From contig JANWHF010000064.1 in NCBI GenBank assembly GCA_025450555.1, positions 1-19,273 of the forward strand: a stretch of DNA of 19,273 bases, in the 5' to 3' direction. The notes under the pieces were generated by a model that was given only the letters and a program-made list of their open reading frames with translations, did no database searches and was not told the DNA's origin. Positions 6,513 to 13,783 of the stretch are shown here, in pieces (the first letter of the stretch is position 1; each line of letters begins with the position of its first letter). The position numbers and the translations under genes were made by a program. Source of the stretch: Tepidisphaeraceae bacterium. Lineage in GTDB: Bacteria; Planctomycetota; Phycisphaerae; Tepidisphaerales; Tepidisphaeraceae.

Positions 6513-6555
6513 CCGGCACAATTCCGATTGCTGCCGCGCTCCGCGAAGGATTATA

Positions 6556-7449
6556 GTGGCACACGTGGCGAGTCCAAACGACGCGTCGTTGCGGCCGCCA
6601 GCAGTGGCGGGCCGGTTTTACCCGGGTCAAGGCGCCGAATGTCAGTCGGCCGCCGCGTCATACGTGCGGATTGCAAAGATCGAATCGTTGAATCGGCCCA
6701 GCGGCGCAGTGGTGCCGCATGCAGGATGGGTTTGCAGCGGCGCGATTGCAGGCGAAGCAATCGGAACGCTCGCAGCGCTCGCGCCGGCGAAGATCGTGGT
6801 CGTGTTCGGCGCGGTGCATACGCCGATTCGGCTGGAGCAGGCGGCGCTCGATCCGCATGCGATCTGGCGTGTGCCGACCGGTGACTCATCGCAGCCGCTG
6901 GATGCTCTTTCGAAATTGAGTGCGTCGCCGTCGTTTATCGTCGAAGCGCGGCTTCATGAGCGCGAGCATGCGGTGGAAGTGGAGTTGCCGCTGATTCAGG
7001 CGGCTTGGCCTGGCGCGCAGGTATTGCCGGTTGAAGTGCCGCTGGTCGAGCGTGCGAGCCGCATCGGACGCGAGACCGCCGAGCAGGTTCTGGCGATCGA
7101 GCCGGATGCGGTATTCCTGGCCAGCAGCGACCTGACGCATTACGGCCCGGCCTATCGATTCGCGCCGGCGGGCATCGGTGAAAGTGCCTTGACATGGGCA
7201 AAGGAAAATGATCGCCGGCTGCTGAATCTGATCGAGGGTTTTGAAGTCGATCGGATTGTCCCGGAAGTCGGCGCGCGGATGAACGCATGCGGCGGCGGCG
7301 CGATCGCGGCGATGTTGGCCGCGTGCAAAGTCAAAGGCGCCAACAGGGCGCAGGTTCTACGACATGCGAACAGTTATGAGACGTTGCGCGGCTTGATTCC
7401 GCCCGACCCGACCAATGCGGTCGGCTATGCAGGGGTCATCGTGGGATAA
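6556..7449 (+). CDS. Memo family protein (AmmeMemoRadiSam system protein B type)
   Basis: A 297-residue protein of the Memo/class III dioxygenase-like fold. Family landmarks are RPPAVAGRFYPG (13-24), VPHAGW with His55, GAVH with His88, the HAVEVELPLIQ strand near 138-148, SSDLTHYG with Asp192 and His195, and NACGGGAI with Cys245. The His/His/Asp/His/Cys spacing matches the metal or cofactor pocket of human MEMO1 (His49, His81, Asp189, His192, Cys244). In many prokaryotes this gene sits with AMMECR1 and a radical SAM gene; neither is visible here. GTG at 6556, with GAAGGA 5 nt upstream, is preferred to an ATG at 6493, whose extra residues look non-coding. Substrate is unknown. Confidence 0.88.
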   Translation: MAHVASPNDASLRPPAVAGRFYPGQGAECQSAAASYVRIAKIESLNRPSGAVVPHAGWVCSGAIAGEAIGTLAALAPAKIVVVFGAVHTPIRLEQAALDPHAIWRVPTGDSSQPLDALSKLSASPSFIVEARLHEREHAVEVELPLIQAAWPGAQVLPVEVPLVERASRIGRETAEQVLAIEPDAVFLASSDLTHYGPAYRFAPAGIGESALTWAKENDRRLLNLIEGFEVDRIVPEVGARMNACGGGAIAAMLAACKVKGANRAQVLRHANSYETLRGLIPPDPTNAVGYAGVIVG

Positions 7450-7721
7450 ATCCGACGCAAAACGGATGTTGCGTGAATGCAACGGTGATGCTCGGCGCGC
7501 TTGAATCGCCAACGCGCCGGGCGAGGTCGTGTTGCCTGCCGGCATCATCCGGCGCAGAGCGACCGGAAGCTGCGCAGGATCACAAGATTCGAAGCGAGGG
7601 ATTCGCTGGGAAAATGAACGCGGATTGAATGCAGATCTCGTCGGCATGCGCGCGTGGAACGCGCTTTGCCATTGGGTCGGCCATGATCGACACAGCCAAC
7701 GCAGGGAAAGCAGGAGCATCC
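7450..7721. other. Intergenic region with hairpins, no gene seen
   Basis: About 270 bp between the Memo gene and the small coiled-coil gene. It holds two mutually exclusive short hairpins (CGCAA 7456-7460 with TTGCG 7469-7473, or GTTGC 7468-7472 with GCAAC 7479-7483), a stem CGGCGCG/CGCGCCG (7493-7519) that may end the Memo transcript, and GCGCGT/ACGCGC (7650-7664). No U-run follows the stems. I see no clear promoter for the downstream gene. Confidence 0.4.
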
Positions 7722-7991
7722 ATGAACGAACAGGAATTCCAGACCAAGCTGGCGGAATTGATGGGCGAAATCAGCACGCTGCCCGTCAGCGAACGGCAGA
7801 AGCTCGAGAAGCTCGCCGACGAAACACGCCAGCGCCACGAGCGCCTTCGCCAGACCGTCAGCAGCCTTCAGGAGAGCCTCGATTACCTGCGCCTGAGCAT
7901 CAAGTACCTGGTCTTCGATCTCGAAGCCACTCGCCGCGAGAATGGCTACCTCCGCAAGATGCTTGAGGAAACCAGCGGCAACAACGACTAA
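7722..7991 (+). CDS. Small coiled-coil protein (planctomycete type)
   Basis: An 89-residue soluble protein, almost entirely helical and charged: QTKLAELMGEISTLPVSERQ, then QRHERLRQTVSSLQESLDYL and RLSIKYLVFDLEATRRENG. Heptad-like spacing of Leu/Ile suggests a coiled coil or helical hairpin. The SIKYLVFDLEATRREN block is one I associate with a family common in planctomycetes and sometimes labelled a transcriptional regulator, with no DNA-binding domain visible. ATG at 7722 is chosen because AGGAG ends 6 nt before it; an upstream in-frame ATG at 7683 has no such site. A very strong terminator follows. Function unknown; a scaffolding or regulatory adaptor role is a guess. Confidence 0.82.
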   Translation: MNEQEFQTKLAELMGEISTLPVSERQKLEKLADETRQRHERLRQTVSSLQESLDYLRLSIKYLVFDLEATRRENGYLRKMLEETSGNND

Positions 7992-8036
7992 CCGCGCAGC
8001 GGTAACGACTGGGATTTTTTTGGAGCGTTCGACCAG

Positions 8037-8067
8037 CGCGCCTCATCGCCAGAGGCGCGTTTTTTTT
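8037..8067 (+). terminator. Strong intrinsic terminator of the coiled-coil gene
   Basis: CGCGCCTC (8037-8044) pairs with GAGGCGCG (8052-8059) around a 7-nt loop and is followed by eight T (8060-8067). It lies 45 bp past the stop at 7991. A textbook Rho-independent terminator. Confidence 0.92.
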
Positions 8068-8160
8068 GGGTCATGATTCCGGCCACCGACAGCAGCACTT
8101 TAAGATGGCGAATTGATCGGTTTTAACGCACTTTTGCCGGGAAATCCGAACAGATTTTCT

Positions 8161-8188
8161 TTGACAAATATGTGCGAATCGGTATCTT
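8161..8188 (+). promoter_or_regulatory. Promoter with perfect -35 and phased boxes
   Basis: -35 TTGACA (8161-8166), 16-bp spacer, -10 TATCTT (8183-8188, 4 of 6). The start would be near 8195, about 285 bp before the propeller gene. TGCGAA (8173-8178, inverted TTCGCA) lies in the spacer; TTCGCA recurs at 8197-8202 and 8221-8226, each 24 bp apart, suggesting an operator that could block the polymerase. Confidence 0.55.
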
Positions 8189-8275
8189 TTTGCACATTCG
8201 CATTTCTAGGCTCGCTGCAGTTCGCATCTGGGCTTTTAGGAAGTCTGCAAAAGTATTGCTTGCGGAGACGCGCAC

Positions 8276-8303
8276 AATGGCCTTTTGCTCGAAAAGGACC
8301 ATT
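8276..8303 (+). other. RNA hairpin in leader or small RNA
   Basis: AATGG-CCTTTT (8276-8286) pairs with AAAAGG-A-CCATT (8292-8303), an 11-bp stem with one bulged A and a 5-nt loop. It lies inside the untranslated stretch downstream of the 8161 promoter. No U-run follows, so it is not an intrinsic terminator. Confidence 0.4.
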
Positions 8304-8467
8304 CCGGCTGAGGGCAGTTGTCTGGGGACATTTTCCGGTCCGGGTCCGTGCTTGCGCGGTGTGCTGATGGCATCGTCGACGGTGTCGCAGCGCGCCTCGG
8401 TCCCCGGGCCGGCGGGCGGGAAAAGCAAACACATCATTCAAATCAGTTGAACTCTCTATCAATTCGA

Positions 8468-8473
8468 TACAAT
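8468..8473 (+). promoter_or_regulatory. -10 element abutting the ATG (leaderless start)
   Basis: TACAAT (5 of 6 to TATAAT) ends 7 nt before the ATG at 8481, which would put the transcription start at or within a base or two of the ATG. TTGAAC (8447-8452) is a possible -35 but the spacer is only 15 bp. No Shine-Dalgarno is present. The same TACAAT-N7-ATG arrangement precedes the propeller gene at 15327. Confidence 0.5.
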
Positions 8474-8480
8474 CCGCCGC

Positions 8481-10016
8481 ATGCGTAAGCTATATGCGGC
8501 ATCAATCTTTCCAGCGATTGCAATCGGATTCTGTCTAACCGCACTCGTTTTCATTCCAGCGGACGCATTCGCCGCCGATCAACCTCAATGGGGTGCAAAG
8601 TTTTCCCGCAACATGGTTTCATCCGAGACCGGGCTTCCTGATCGGTTCGATCCTGCCAGCGGACAAAACATCAAGTGGGTCGCCAAGCTTGGCTCGCAGA
8701 GCTACGCCACGCCGATCGTCGCTTCGGGAAGAGTGCTGATCGGCACCAATAACGACGTCCCACGCGATCCCAAGCATCAGGGCGATCGCGGCGTGCTGAT
8801 GTGCTTCGACGAAAGCAACGGCCAGATCGTCTGGCAACTGGTGGTTCCCAAGCTCGAAGACGATCCTTATCTCGATTGGCCGCACGTCGGTATGGCTTCC
8901 GCGCCGACGGTCGAGGGAAATCGGATTTACGTCCTGTCCAATCGCGGCGAAGTAATGTGCCTGGACCTGGGGGGCTTGAGCAACGGCAATGATGGGCCTT
9001 TCAAGGATGAAGGCACGCACATGACGCCGCGCGGACAGGCTCGCCTGACGCCCGGCCCGCTGGACGCCGACATCATCTGGTGCGTCGATCTGGTTTCTCA
9101 GGCAGGCATTCATACCCACGACCAGGTGGAAGGCTCGGTGCTGATCGTCGGCGATCTGCTCTACGTCAACAGTTGCAATGGTGTGGACAACACGCACCGC
9201 CGCATCCGCAAGCCCGATGCGCCGTCACTGGTCGTGCTCGACAAGAAAACTGGCCGGATCGTCGCGCGAGACGATCAGCACATCGGCCCCAATATTTTTC
9301 ATTGCCAATGGTCCTCGCCCTCACTGGGAATGGTCGAAGGCCAGCCGCGGATCTTCTTCGGCGGAGCCGATGGCGTCCTCTATGCGTTTCAACCGCTGTC
9401 CGCGGAGCCGTCGGAGGGCAAAGTCGATTTGCTCAAGACGCTGTTTCGCTGCGACTGCGATCCGGATGCGCCCAAGGGCAAAGACGTCCACGAATTCACC
9501 GGCAATCGCCGGCGCGGGCCGAGCGAGATTCTGGGCATGCCGGTGTTCGAGGATGGAAAAACCTACGTCTGTGGCGGCGGCGATCTGTGGTGGGGCAAGC
9601 ACGAAGGCTGGCTGAAATGCATCGACGCCACGCGCACCGGAGACATCACCCGCACCGGCGTGCTCTGGACCTATCCCCTCTCGCGCGAAACCGGCTGCAC
9701 GCCTGCCGTCTATGACGGCATGGTCTTCGCCACCGACTGCGGTGGAGTCCTTCACTGCGTCGATGCCGCCACCGGCAAACCCCTCTGGACCTATCACGCC
9801 AAAGGTGACTTCTGGGCGTCGCCGATGATCGCGGATGGAAAAGTCTATGTCGGCACGCGAAGCGGACAATTTCTCGTCTTTGCTGCGTCGAAAAAAGAGC
9901 AGCTCATCAGCTCAATCGATCTTCATGAACCAATCAGCGCGACCGTCACCGTCGCGGACAAAACGCTTTTCATCGCGACGCTTTCGCGATTGTATGCCGT
10001 GGCGGTCCCGCATTAA
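8481..10016 (+). CDS. Secreted PQQ-like beta-propeller repeat protein (511 aa)
   Basis: A 511-residue exported protein. A Sec signal peptide (residues 1-32, hydrophobic core then PADAFA before ADQ) precedes repeated outer-strand motifs of PQQ-binding-like propeller blades: GRVLIGTNND, NRIYVLSNRGEVMCLDLG, LVVLDKKTGRIV, GVLHCVDAATGKPLWTY and GKVYVGTRSGQFLVF. These blades fold as a seven- or eight-bladed propeller, but the residues that hold PQQ in alcohol dehydrogenases were not recognised, so cofactor binding is not implied. A DNA- or protein-scaffold role as in BamB, or a redox enzyme of the planctomycete type, are both possible. The insert with CDCDPDAPKGKDVH has clustered Cys/Asp. No ribosome site; likely leaderless. 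Function unknown. Confidence 0.85.
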   Translation: MRKLYAASIFPAIAIGFCLTALVFIPADAFAADQPQWGAKFSRNMVSSETGLPDRFDPASGQNIKWVAKLGSQSYATPIVASGRVLIGTNNDVPRDPKHQGDRGVLMCFDESNGQIVWQLVVPKLEDDPYLDWPHVGMASAPTVEGNRIYVLSNRGEVMCLDLGGLSNGNDGPFKDEGTHMTPRGQARLTPGPLDADIIWCVDLVSQAGIHTHDQVEGSVLIVGDLLYVNSCNGVDNTHRRIRKPDAPSLVVLDKKTGRIVARDDQHIGPNIFHCQWSSPSLGMVEGQPRIFFGGADGVLYAFQPLSAEPSEGKVDLLKTLFRCDCDPDAPKGKDVHEFTGNRRRGPSEILGMPVFEDGKTYVCGGGDLWWGKHEGWLKCIDATRTGDITRTGVLWTYPLSRETGCTPAVYDGMVFATDCGGVLHCVDAATGKPLWTYHAKGDFWASPMIADGKVYVGTRSGQFLVFAASKKEQLISSIDLHEPISATVTVADKTLFIATLSRLYAVAVPH

Positions 10017-10047
10017 CAATAAAACATGAAGCGTTGAATCGGCCGAG

Positions 10048-10123
10048 TTTAGCCGCGACGCGACAGCGAAGCGCTTTGCTGCATCGCTCGGAGAAAGCGC
10101 TCCGCTATCGCGTCGCGGCTAAA
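10048..10123. repeat. Long palindromic repeat element, copy 2
   Basis: A 76-bp element with perfect 16-bp outer arms: TTTAGCCGCGACGCGA (10048-10063) and TCGCGTCGCGGCTAAA (10108-10123). Next, CAGCGAAGCGCTTT (10064-10077) pairs with AAAGCGCTCCGCTA (10094-10107) with two mismatches, so the total stem is about 30 bp with a 16-nt loop. It shares arms and inner motifs with the element at 1137-1202. It lies between the convergent propeller and TIM-barrel genes and could act as a bidirectional terminator. Confidence 0.82.
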
Positions 10124-10159
10124 CATGGCTGTCGATGCGCACTCATGAAGAAGCGCGTT

Positions 10160-11002
10160 CTACGCTCCCGCGCCTTTGACCGCTCGCGCCACACGGCGCA
10201 GACTTTCAGCTGCGGATTCCACGGGCTTTTTGCCTTCGTATTCCAGCGACAGGTCGCCGCGGAATTTGTGGTCGAGCAGCCATTTGACGATCCCTTCGAC
10301 ATTCAGGGAGCCGTCGCCGAGGATGCAGTCGTCCCATTTGCCGTTGGGGAGTTTCTTGAAATCTTTCAGGTGCATTCCGAGCACGCGATCGCCGAAGACT
10401 GTGCAGGCACGAAGCGGATCTTCGCCGGCTCGGATGAAGTGGCCGGTGTCGTTGCACAGGCCAATGCGCGGGCTGTGGTCCTTCACGGCATTCCAGATCG
10501 TGTCGATCTTTCCCCAGCGATTGCCTGGGCCGTGGTCGTGAATCGAGGCGGTGATGCCGAATTCTTCGGTCAGCTTATCCAGGCTGTCGAAGGAATCGGG
10601 AGACGGATCGCAGGTGAGCGTTTTGACGCCCAGGACCTTGCCGATCTCAAATTCTTTGCGGTTTTTCCCATCATCCTTGCTGAAGCTGACGACGCCGTAT
10701 CCGGTGATCGTCAGTCCATGATCCTCGGCACGCTTCCGCGCTTCCTTGGGCGACATGCCGCTCATGTGGCCGGGCCAGATTTCGACGAATTTCAGATGCT
10801 CGTCCTTTGAAACCGCTTCGAGCATCTTGTCGTAACTGCGATCGCGAAAGGTGTAGCTCTGGCAGCCCACCGGCAGCCCCGCGTATGCGCCTTCGCCCGC
10901 CGGCGCTTCGTCGGCGCCGAAAGCGCGCCAAGCCGCGAGCGTAGCCAGGGTGGCGGCACCGAGCCGCAAGAATGATCGACGAGAATTGAGAACCTCTTCC
11001 AT
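10160..11002 (-). CDS. Tat-exported sugar phosphate isomerase/epimerase-like TIM barrel
   Basis: A 280-residue member of the xylose-isomerase-like TIM-barrel superfamily. A twin-arginine signal (SRRSFLRLG, residues 7-15, then an Ala-rich core to AFGA) marks export in folded state, as expected for a metal enzyme. Probable metal ligands are Glu74 (FVEIWPGH), the Asp/His of SIHDHG (154-157), Asp185 and His188 (CNDTGH), His211 (GMHLKD) and Glu254 (LSLEYE). Family members isomerise or epimerise sugars; the substrate is not predictable. The start ATG at 11002 has AAGGAGG 5 nt upstream. It is the last of the minus-strand run from the amidase; the gap to NDH-2 is 95 bp. Planctomycetes carry many such Tat-exported proteins. 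Confidence 0.88.
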   Translation of the reverse strand: MEEVLNSRRSFLRLGAATLATLAAWRAFGADEAPAGEGAYAGLPVGCQSYTFRDRSYDKMLEAVSKDEHLKFVEIWPGHMSGMSPKEARKRAEDHGLTITGYGVVSFSKDDGKNRKEFEIGKVLGVKTLTCDPSPDSFDSLDKLTEEFGITASIHDHGPGNRWGKIDTIWNAVKDHSPRIGLCNDTGHFIRAGEDPLRACTVFGDRVLGMHLKDFKKLPNGKWDDCILGDGSLNVEGIVKWLLDHKFRGDLSLEYEGKKPVESAAESLRRVARAVKGAGA

Positions 11003-11097
11003 CGCGCCTCCTTCAAGAAATAGTCAGAAGGACGGGTTTTAACTCGTTTCGGTGCTTGCCGCCAGCGCGAAATTCGCACTTGCTATCGTAGGAAATG

Positions 11098-12471
11098 TCA
11101 GTGCGGCGCTGTGGACGACGACCGATCGGCACGAGTGGCAGCGGAATCATGATGCTCCGCATCACCGTCCGCGCCTGGTTTATCTGATCGCGCTGGATGT
11201 CGGGTGTTTTCCCGCCCAATGTCGAGCTGGACGATGTCGTTGCGGAACAGAAGGGCGACCGTCCAGTCCAGCACGATACGCAATCTCCGATCAAACCGGG
11301 GCATGCGAAACAAGTAATAAGTCCGCCAGACCCACCAGGCGAGGAACCCACGAATCTTGAACTTGTAGATCCGACCAACGCCTTTGAAATGGCCGAGGGC
11401 CGCCAGCGTCCCTTTGGTCTGATACACGAACGGTTCGAGCGGCTGGCCATGAATGGCGGCCGAGATGTTCTTCGCCAGTTGCGGCCCCTCGCGGATGGCA
11501 TGCTGCGCGAGCGTCGGATACGGGTGGCCGCTGGGATCAGGGATCGATGCGCAGTCACCCAGCGCCCAGATATTAGTGTGTCCTTTGGCGCGCATGGTCG
11601 GCTCAGTCAGCACACGTCCTTTCTTGTCCTTCTCCAGCGGGAGCGAGGAGACGCGCGGATTGGGGATAACGCCTGTCGCCATCAGGATGGTCTGTGCAGG
11701 AATTGATTCGCCATCGGGAAGATGGACCATCCCTGGCTCGATTCGATCGACGCGCGTGTTGACGCGGACGCGCACGCCTCGCTTTTCCAACGTGTGTGTC
11801 GCGTATTGGGCCAGGTCTTCATCCATTTCGGGAATAATGCGCGGGGCGGCTTCCAGAAGATCAAAGCGAATTTCGCGCGGATCGATTTTCGAATAGAGCC
11901 GGGAAAGATTGGTCATGAAGACCGTCACTTCGCCGGCCAATTCGACCGCGACCAAGCCGCCGCCCACCAGCACGATCGTTAAAAGCGATGCTTTACGAAC
12001 CGGGTCTGATTCGATCTGGGCGCGCTCGAAGAGCTGGATGATGTGATTGCGAAGGTAGATCGCATCACCAAGCGTTTTAAATGTCAATGCATGTTCCGTG
12101 CCCGGCACCAGCTTGGTATTGGTCACGCCACCGAGAGCCAGCACCAGGTGATCGTAAGGCAGTTCATCCGCCTGGCCATGCGGCGGGCCAACCGTCACCA
12201 TCTTTCGCGCAATATCAATCTCAACGACTTCCGCCTCGATGAACTGCGTCATCTTCAGCAGCGGTCGGATCGGATTGACCGCGTGGCGCGGCTCCAGGAT
12301 CCCCGAGCCGGCCTCGAACAGCAGGGGGGTCATCACAAAATAATTATCCCGGCTGACGAGGGTGATCTGAACTTCGCTGCTTTCGGCGAAGAGTTCTTCG
12401 AGATGCCGCGCCGTATAAACGCCGCCGAAACCCCCGCCGAGGATCAAAATGCGAATTGGGCCGCTCATCAT
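11098..12471 (-). CDS. ndh: Type II NADH:quinone oxidoreductase (NDH-2)
   Basis: A 457-residue FAD-dependent oxidoreductase of the NDH-2 family, peripheral on the cytoplasmic face of the membrane, moving electrons from NADH to quinone without pumping protons. FAD-binding GGGFGG is at 12-17, the NADH-binding VGGGLVAVE at 169-177, the second FAD site ALGDCAS at 303-309, and the quinone-site AQHAIREG at 322-329 matches the family AQxAxQxG. The C-terminal amphipathic/Trp-rich segment (FKIRGFLAWWVWRTYYLF) is the membrane anchor. ATG at 12471 (or 12468) begins just before the FAD fold; upstream in-frame residues look non-coding. No clear ribosome site; TAGACT sits 7 nt before the ATG. It follows the GH1-like gene with a 68-bp gap. 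Confidence 0.9.
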   Translation of the reverse strand: MMSGPIRILILGGGFGGVYTARHLEELFAESSEVQITLVSRDNYFVMTPLLFEAGSGILEPRHAVNPIRPLLKMTQFIEAEVVEIDIARKMVTVGPPHGQADELPYDHLVLALGGVTNTKLVPGTEHALTFKTLGDAIYLRNHIIQLFERAQIESDPVRKASLLTIVLVGGGLVAVELAGEVTVFMTNLSRLYSKIDPREIRFDLLEAAPRIIPEMDEDLAQYATHTLEKRGVRVRVNTRVDRIEPGMVHLPDGESIPAQTILMATGVIPNPRVSSLPLEKDKKGRVLTEPTMRAKGHTNIWALGDCASIPDPSGHPYPTLAQHAIREGPQLAKNISAAIHGQPLEPFVYQTKGTLAALGHFKGVGRIYKFKIRGFLAWWVWRTYYLFRMPRFDRRLRIVLDWTVALLFRNDIVQLDIGRENTRHPARSDKPGADGDAEHHDSAATRADRSSSTAPH

Positions 12472-12539
12472 TGTCGCGAGTCTAGGATGCTGAAATGTTG
12501 CCGGCAGCGCGACATCTTGGCGCGCGGGGTGACAAGCGG

Positions 12540-13742
12540 TCAATAGTCGGCCCGTACACTGCGGCTTTCTGTCGGCAGAATATCGGCCCAGCGACTGATC
12601 AAACCTTTGTAAGCCTCTCCGACTTTGCGAATCTTCCGATCGAGATCGAAAAGCCCGCATTCGTTCACGTTGTTGCGCTTCTGGCAGAGAGCCGAGTCCC
12701 AGTCGATCTGATCGGTCAGGCTATACCAGGTGAAGCCGATGATCGGCACGCCATCCTGCTGAAGCCGGTGCATGTTGGCCCACTCTTTCTTCAGCCATTG
12801 CTCGGCCTGATCGGCATCGCGCGTGTTGGTTTCGGTATGCATGACCGGCAGCCGATAGCGGGCAAAGTATTGATGGGTGATGACGTAATAACCAAAAACT
12901 TCGCCGGAAGGTTCGATGCTGCCATCCGCTTTCACCAGATGCTCGTTGGTCACGTAATAGTCGTTGCCCATGACGCAGCGCGCCTTGACGTGATGATCGC
13001 GGAACCAGTGAAGTTCCTGGCGCGACATGCCGTTGTCGGTCATGTATTCGTACATCATCATGTCGATGGGATAGCCGTAGGTCAGATCGAGCGACAGGTA
13101 CCGCCGCTGATTGAGAAAGTCCGCCTGCGCGGCACAACTGGGCTCGTCCGCGTGAAAGTATTCGGACGATTCGCTTTGGATGAATATCGCGTCCGGGCGG
13201 ACCGACAAAATCGCGTGCATCGCCAGGATGTTGGCTTTGCAAAGAATCTTCAGCGCCTCGACAAAGCTGCGATCGCCCTTCGCCCGCTGATTCCACCAGC
13301 CAAGCAATCCGGAGAATTCCGCCGCGATGAAGATTTCGTTGACTGGCGTATAGAACTTCACCCAGGTGAATCGCTGCGCAAATGCCCGGGCGTATTCCGC
13401 AAACAGCTCCGGCCATTCGGGATTATCGAAACCTCCAACCCAGTCGGGAACGCCGAAGTGACACAAGTCGGCGATCGGTACAATTCCCGCCTGTTTCAGT
13501 GCATGAAAAGTCTCATCCGCGAAGCTCCAGTCATATCGGCCCGGTCCCAGGTGCGCTCGATACAGCGGCGGCCCATAGCGCAGATGCTCGATCCCCAGTT
13601 CCTGAAGCAATCCAAAATCATCCTTCCATCGTTTGTAATGGCCGCACTCTTCCATCTCGTCGCGGCGAAGGTTCTTGCCCTCCCACTCGATGGTGGGATA
13701 GCTGTTCTCAATTCCGGTGGCGAACATGAATTGTCTGGGCAT
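12540..13742 (-). CDS. GH1-like glycoside hydrolase (clan GH-A)
   Basis: A 400-residue enzyme with the (beta/alpha)8 character of family 1 glycosidases, cytoplasmic (no signal peptide). The acid/base Glu136 lies in FYTPVNEIF, equivalent to the GH1 TxNEP; the nucleophile is probably Glu304 in VMHTETNT, equivalent to (I/V)TENG. Other GH1 features are ELGIEHLRYG near 48-57, GRYDWSFADE around 68-77 and GFTWYSLTDQIDW near 336-348 with the typical Trp. It lacks the strict NEP and ENG triplets, so it is a diverged branch sometimes annotated simply as family 1 glycosylhydrolase. Retaining beta-glycosidase activity is inferred. The N-terminal ATG at 13742 is chosen because the residues that follow fit GH1 while those upstream do not. 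It sits 41 bp after the SDR gene. Confidence 0.85.
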   Translation of the reverse strand: MPRQFMFATGIENSYPTIEWEGKNLRRDEMEECGHYKRWKDDFGLLQELGIEHLRYGPPLYRAHLGPGRYDWSFADETFHALKQAGIVPIADLCHFGVPDWVGGFDNPEWPELFAEYARAFAQRFTWVKFYTPVNEIFIAAEFSGLLGWWNQRAKGDRSFVEALKILCKANILAMHAILSVRPDAIFIQSESSEYFHADEPSCAAQADFLNQRRYLSLDLTYGYPIDMMMYEYMTDNGMSRQELHWFRDHHVKARCVMGNDYYVTNEHLVKADGSIEPSGEVFGYYVITHQYFARYRLPVMHTETNTRDADQAEQWLKKEWANMHRLQQDGVPIIGFTWYSLTDQIDWDSALCQKRNNVNECGLFDLDRKIRKVGEAYKGLISRWADILPTESRSVRADY

Positions 13743-13783
13743 ATCTGAATGGTGGCGGTCCCTCGCCGCCTGATGTATGGGTA

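Larger units (their letters stand above)
7992..8480. other. Intergenic region with promoter, boxes and possible leader RNA
   Basis: Almost 490 bp without a supported gene. It begins with the terminator of the coiled-coil gene (8037-8067). Then come a promoter with perfect -35 (8161-8188), three TTCGCA boxes spaced 24 bp, an 11-bp-stem hairpin (AATGG-CCTTTT / AAAAGG-A-CCATT, 8276-8303) and a second, promoter-like -10 right before the ATG at 8481. If transcribed from 8161-8188 the approximately 285-nt product would be either a long leader or a separate small RNA. Short open frames in this stretch lack protein character. Confidence 0.5.

Noticed and set aside
6493..6555. Upstream ATG extension of the Memo protein
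   Set aside because: Adds 21 Cys/Arg/His-rich residues not in the family; the GTG at 6556 has a well-spaced GAAGGA.
8100..8462. Open frames of 84-120 codons on both strands before the propeller gene
   Set aside because: Arg/Cys/Pro-rich compositions differing in every frame, no ribosome sites; the region looks regulatory.
12495..13748. A 417-codon open frame on the plus strand opposite the GH1-like gene
   Set aside because: It mirrors the codon structure of the real gene; composition is His/Arg/Val-rich with no family resemblance, while the minus strand shows both catalytic glutamates.
13751..13767. GGCGG/CCGCC stem before the GH1-like gene
   Set aside because: A 5-bp stem with no U-run in the 41-bp gap after the SDR; too weak to count as a terminator.
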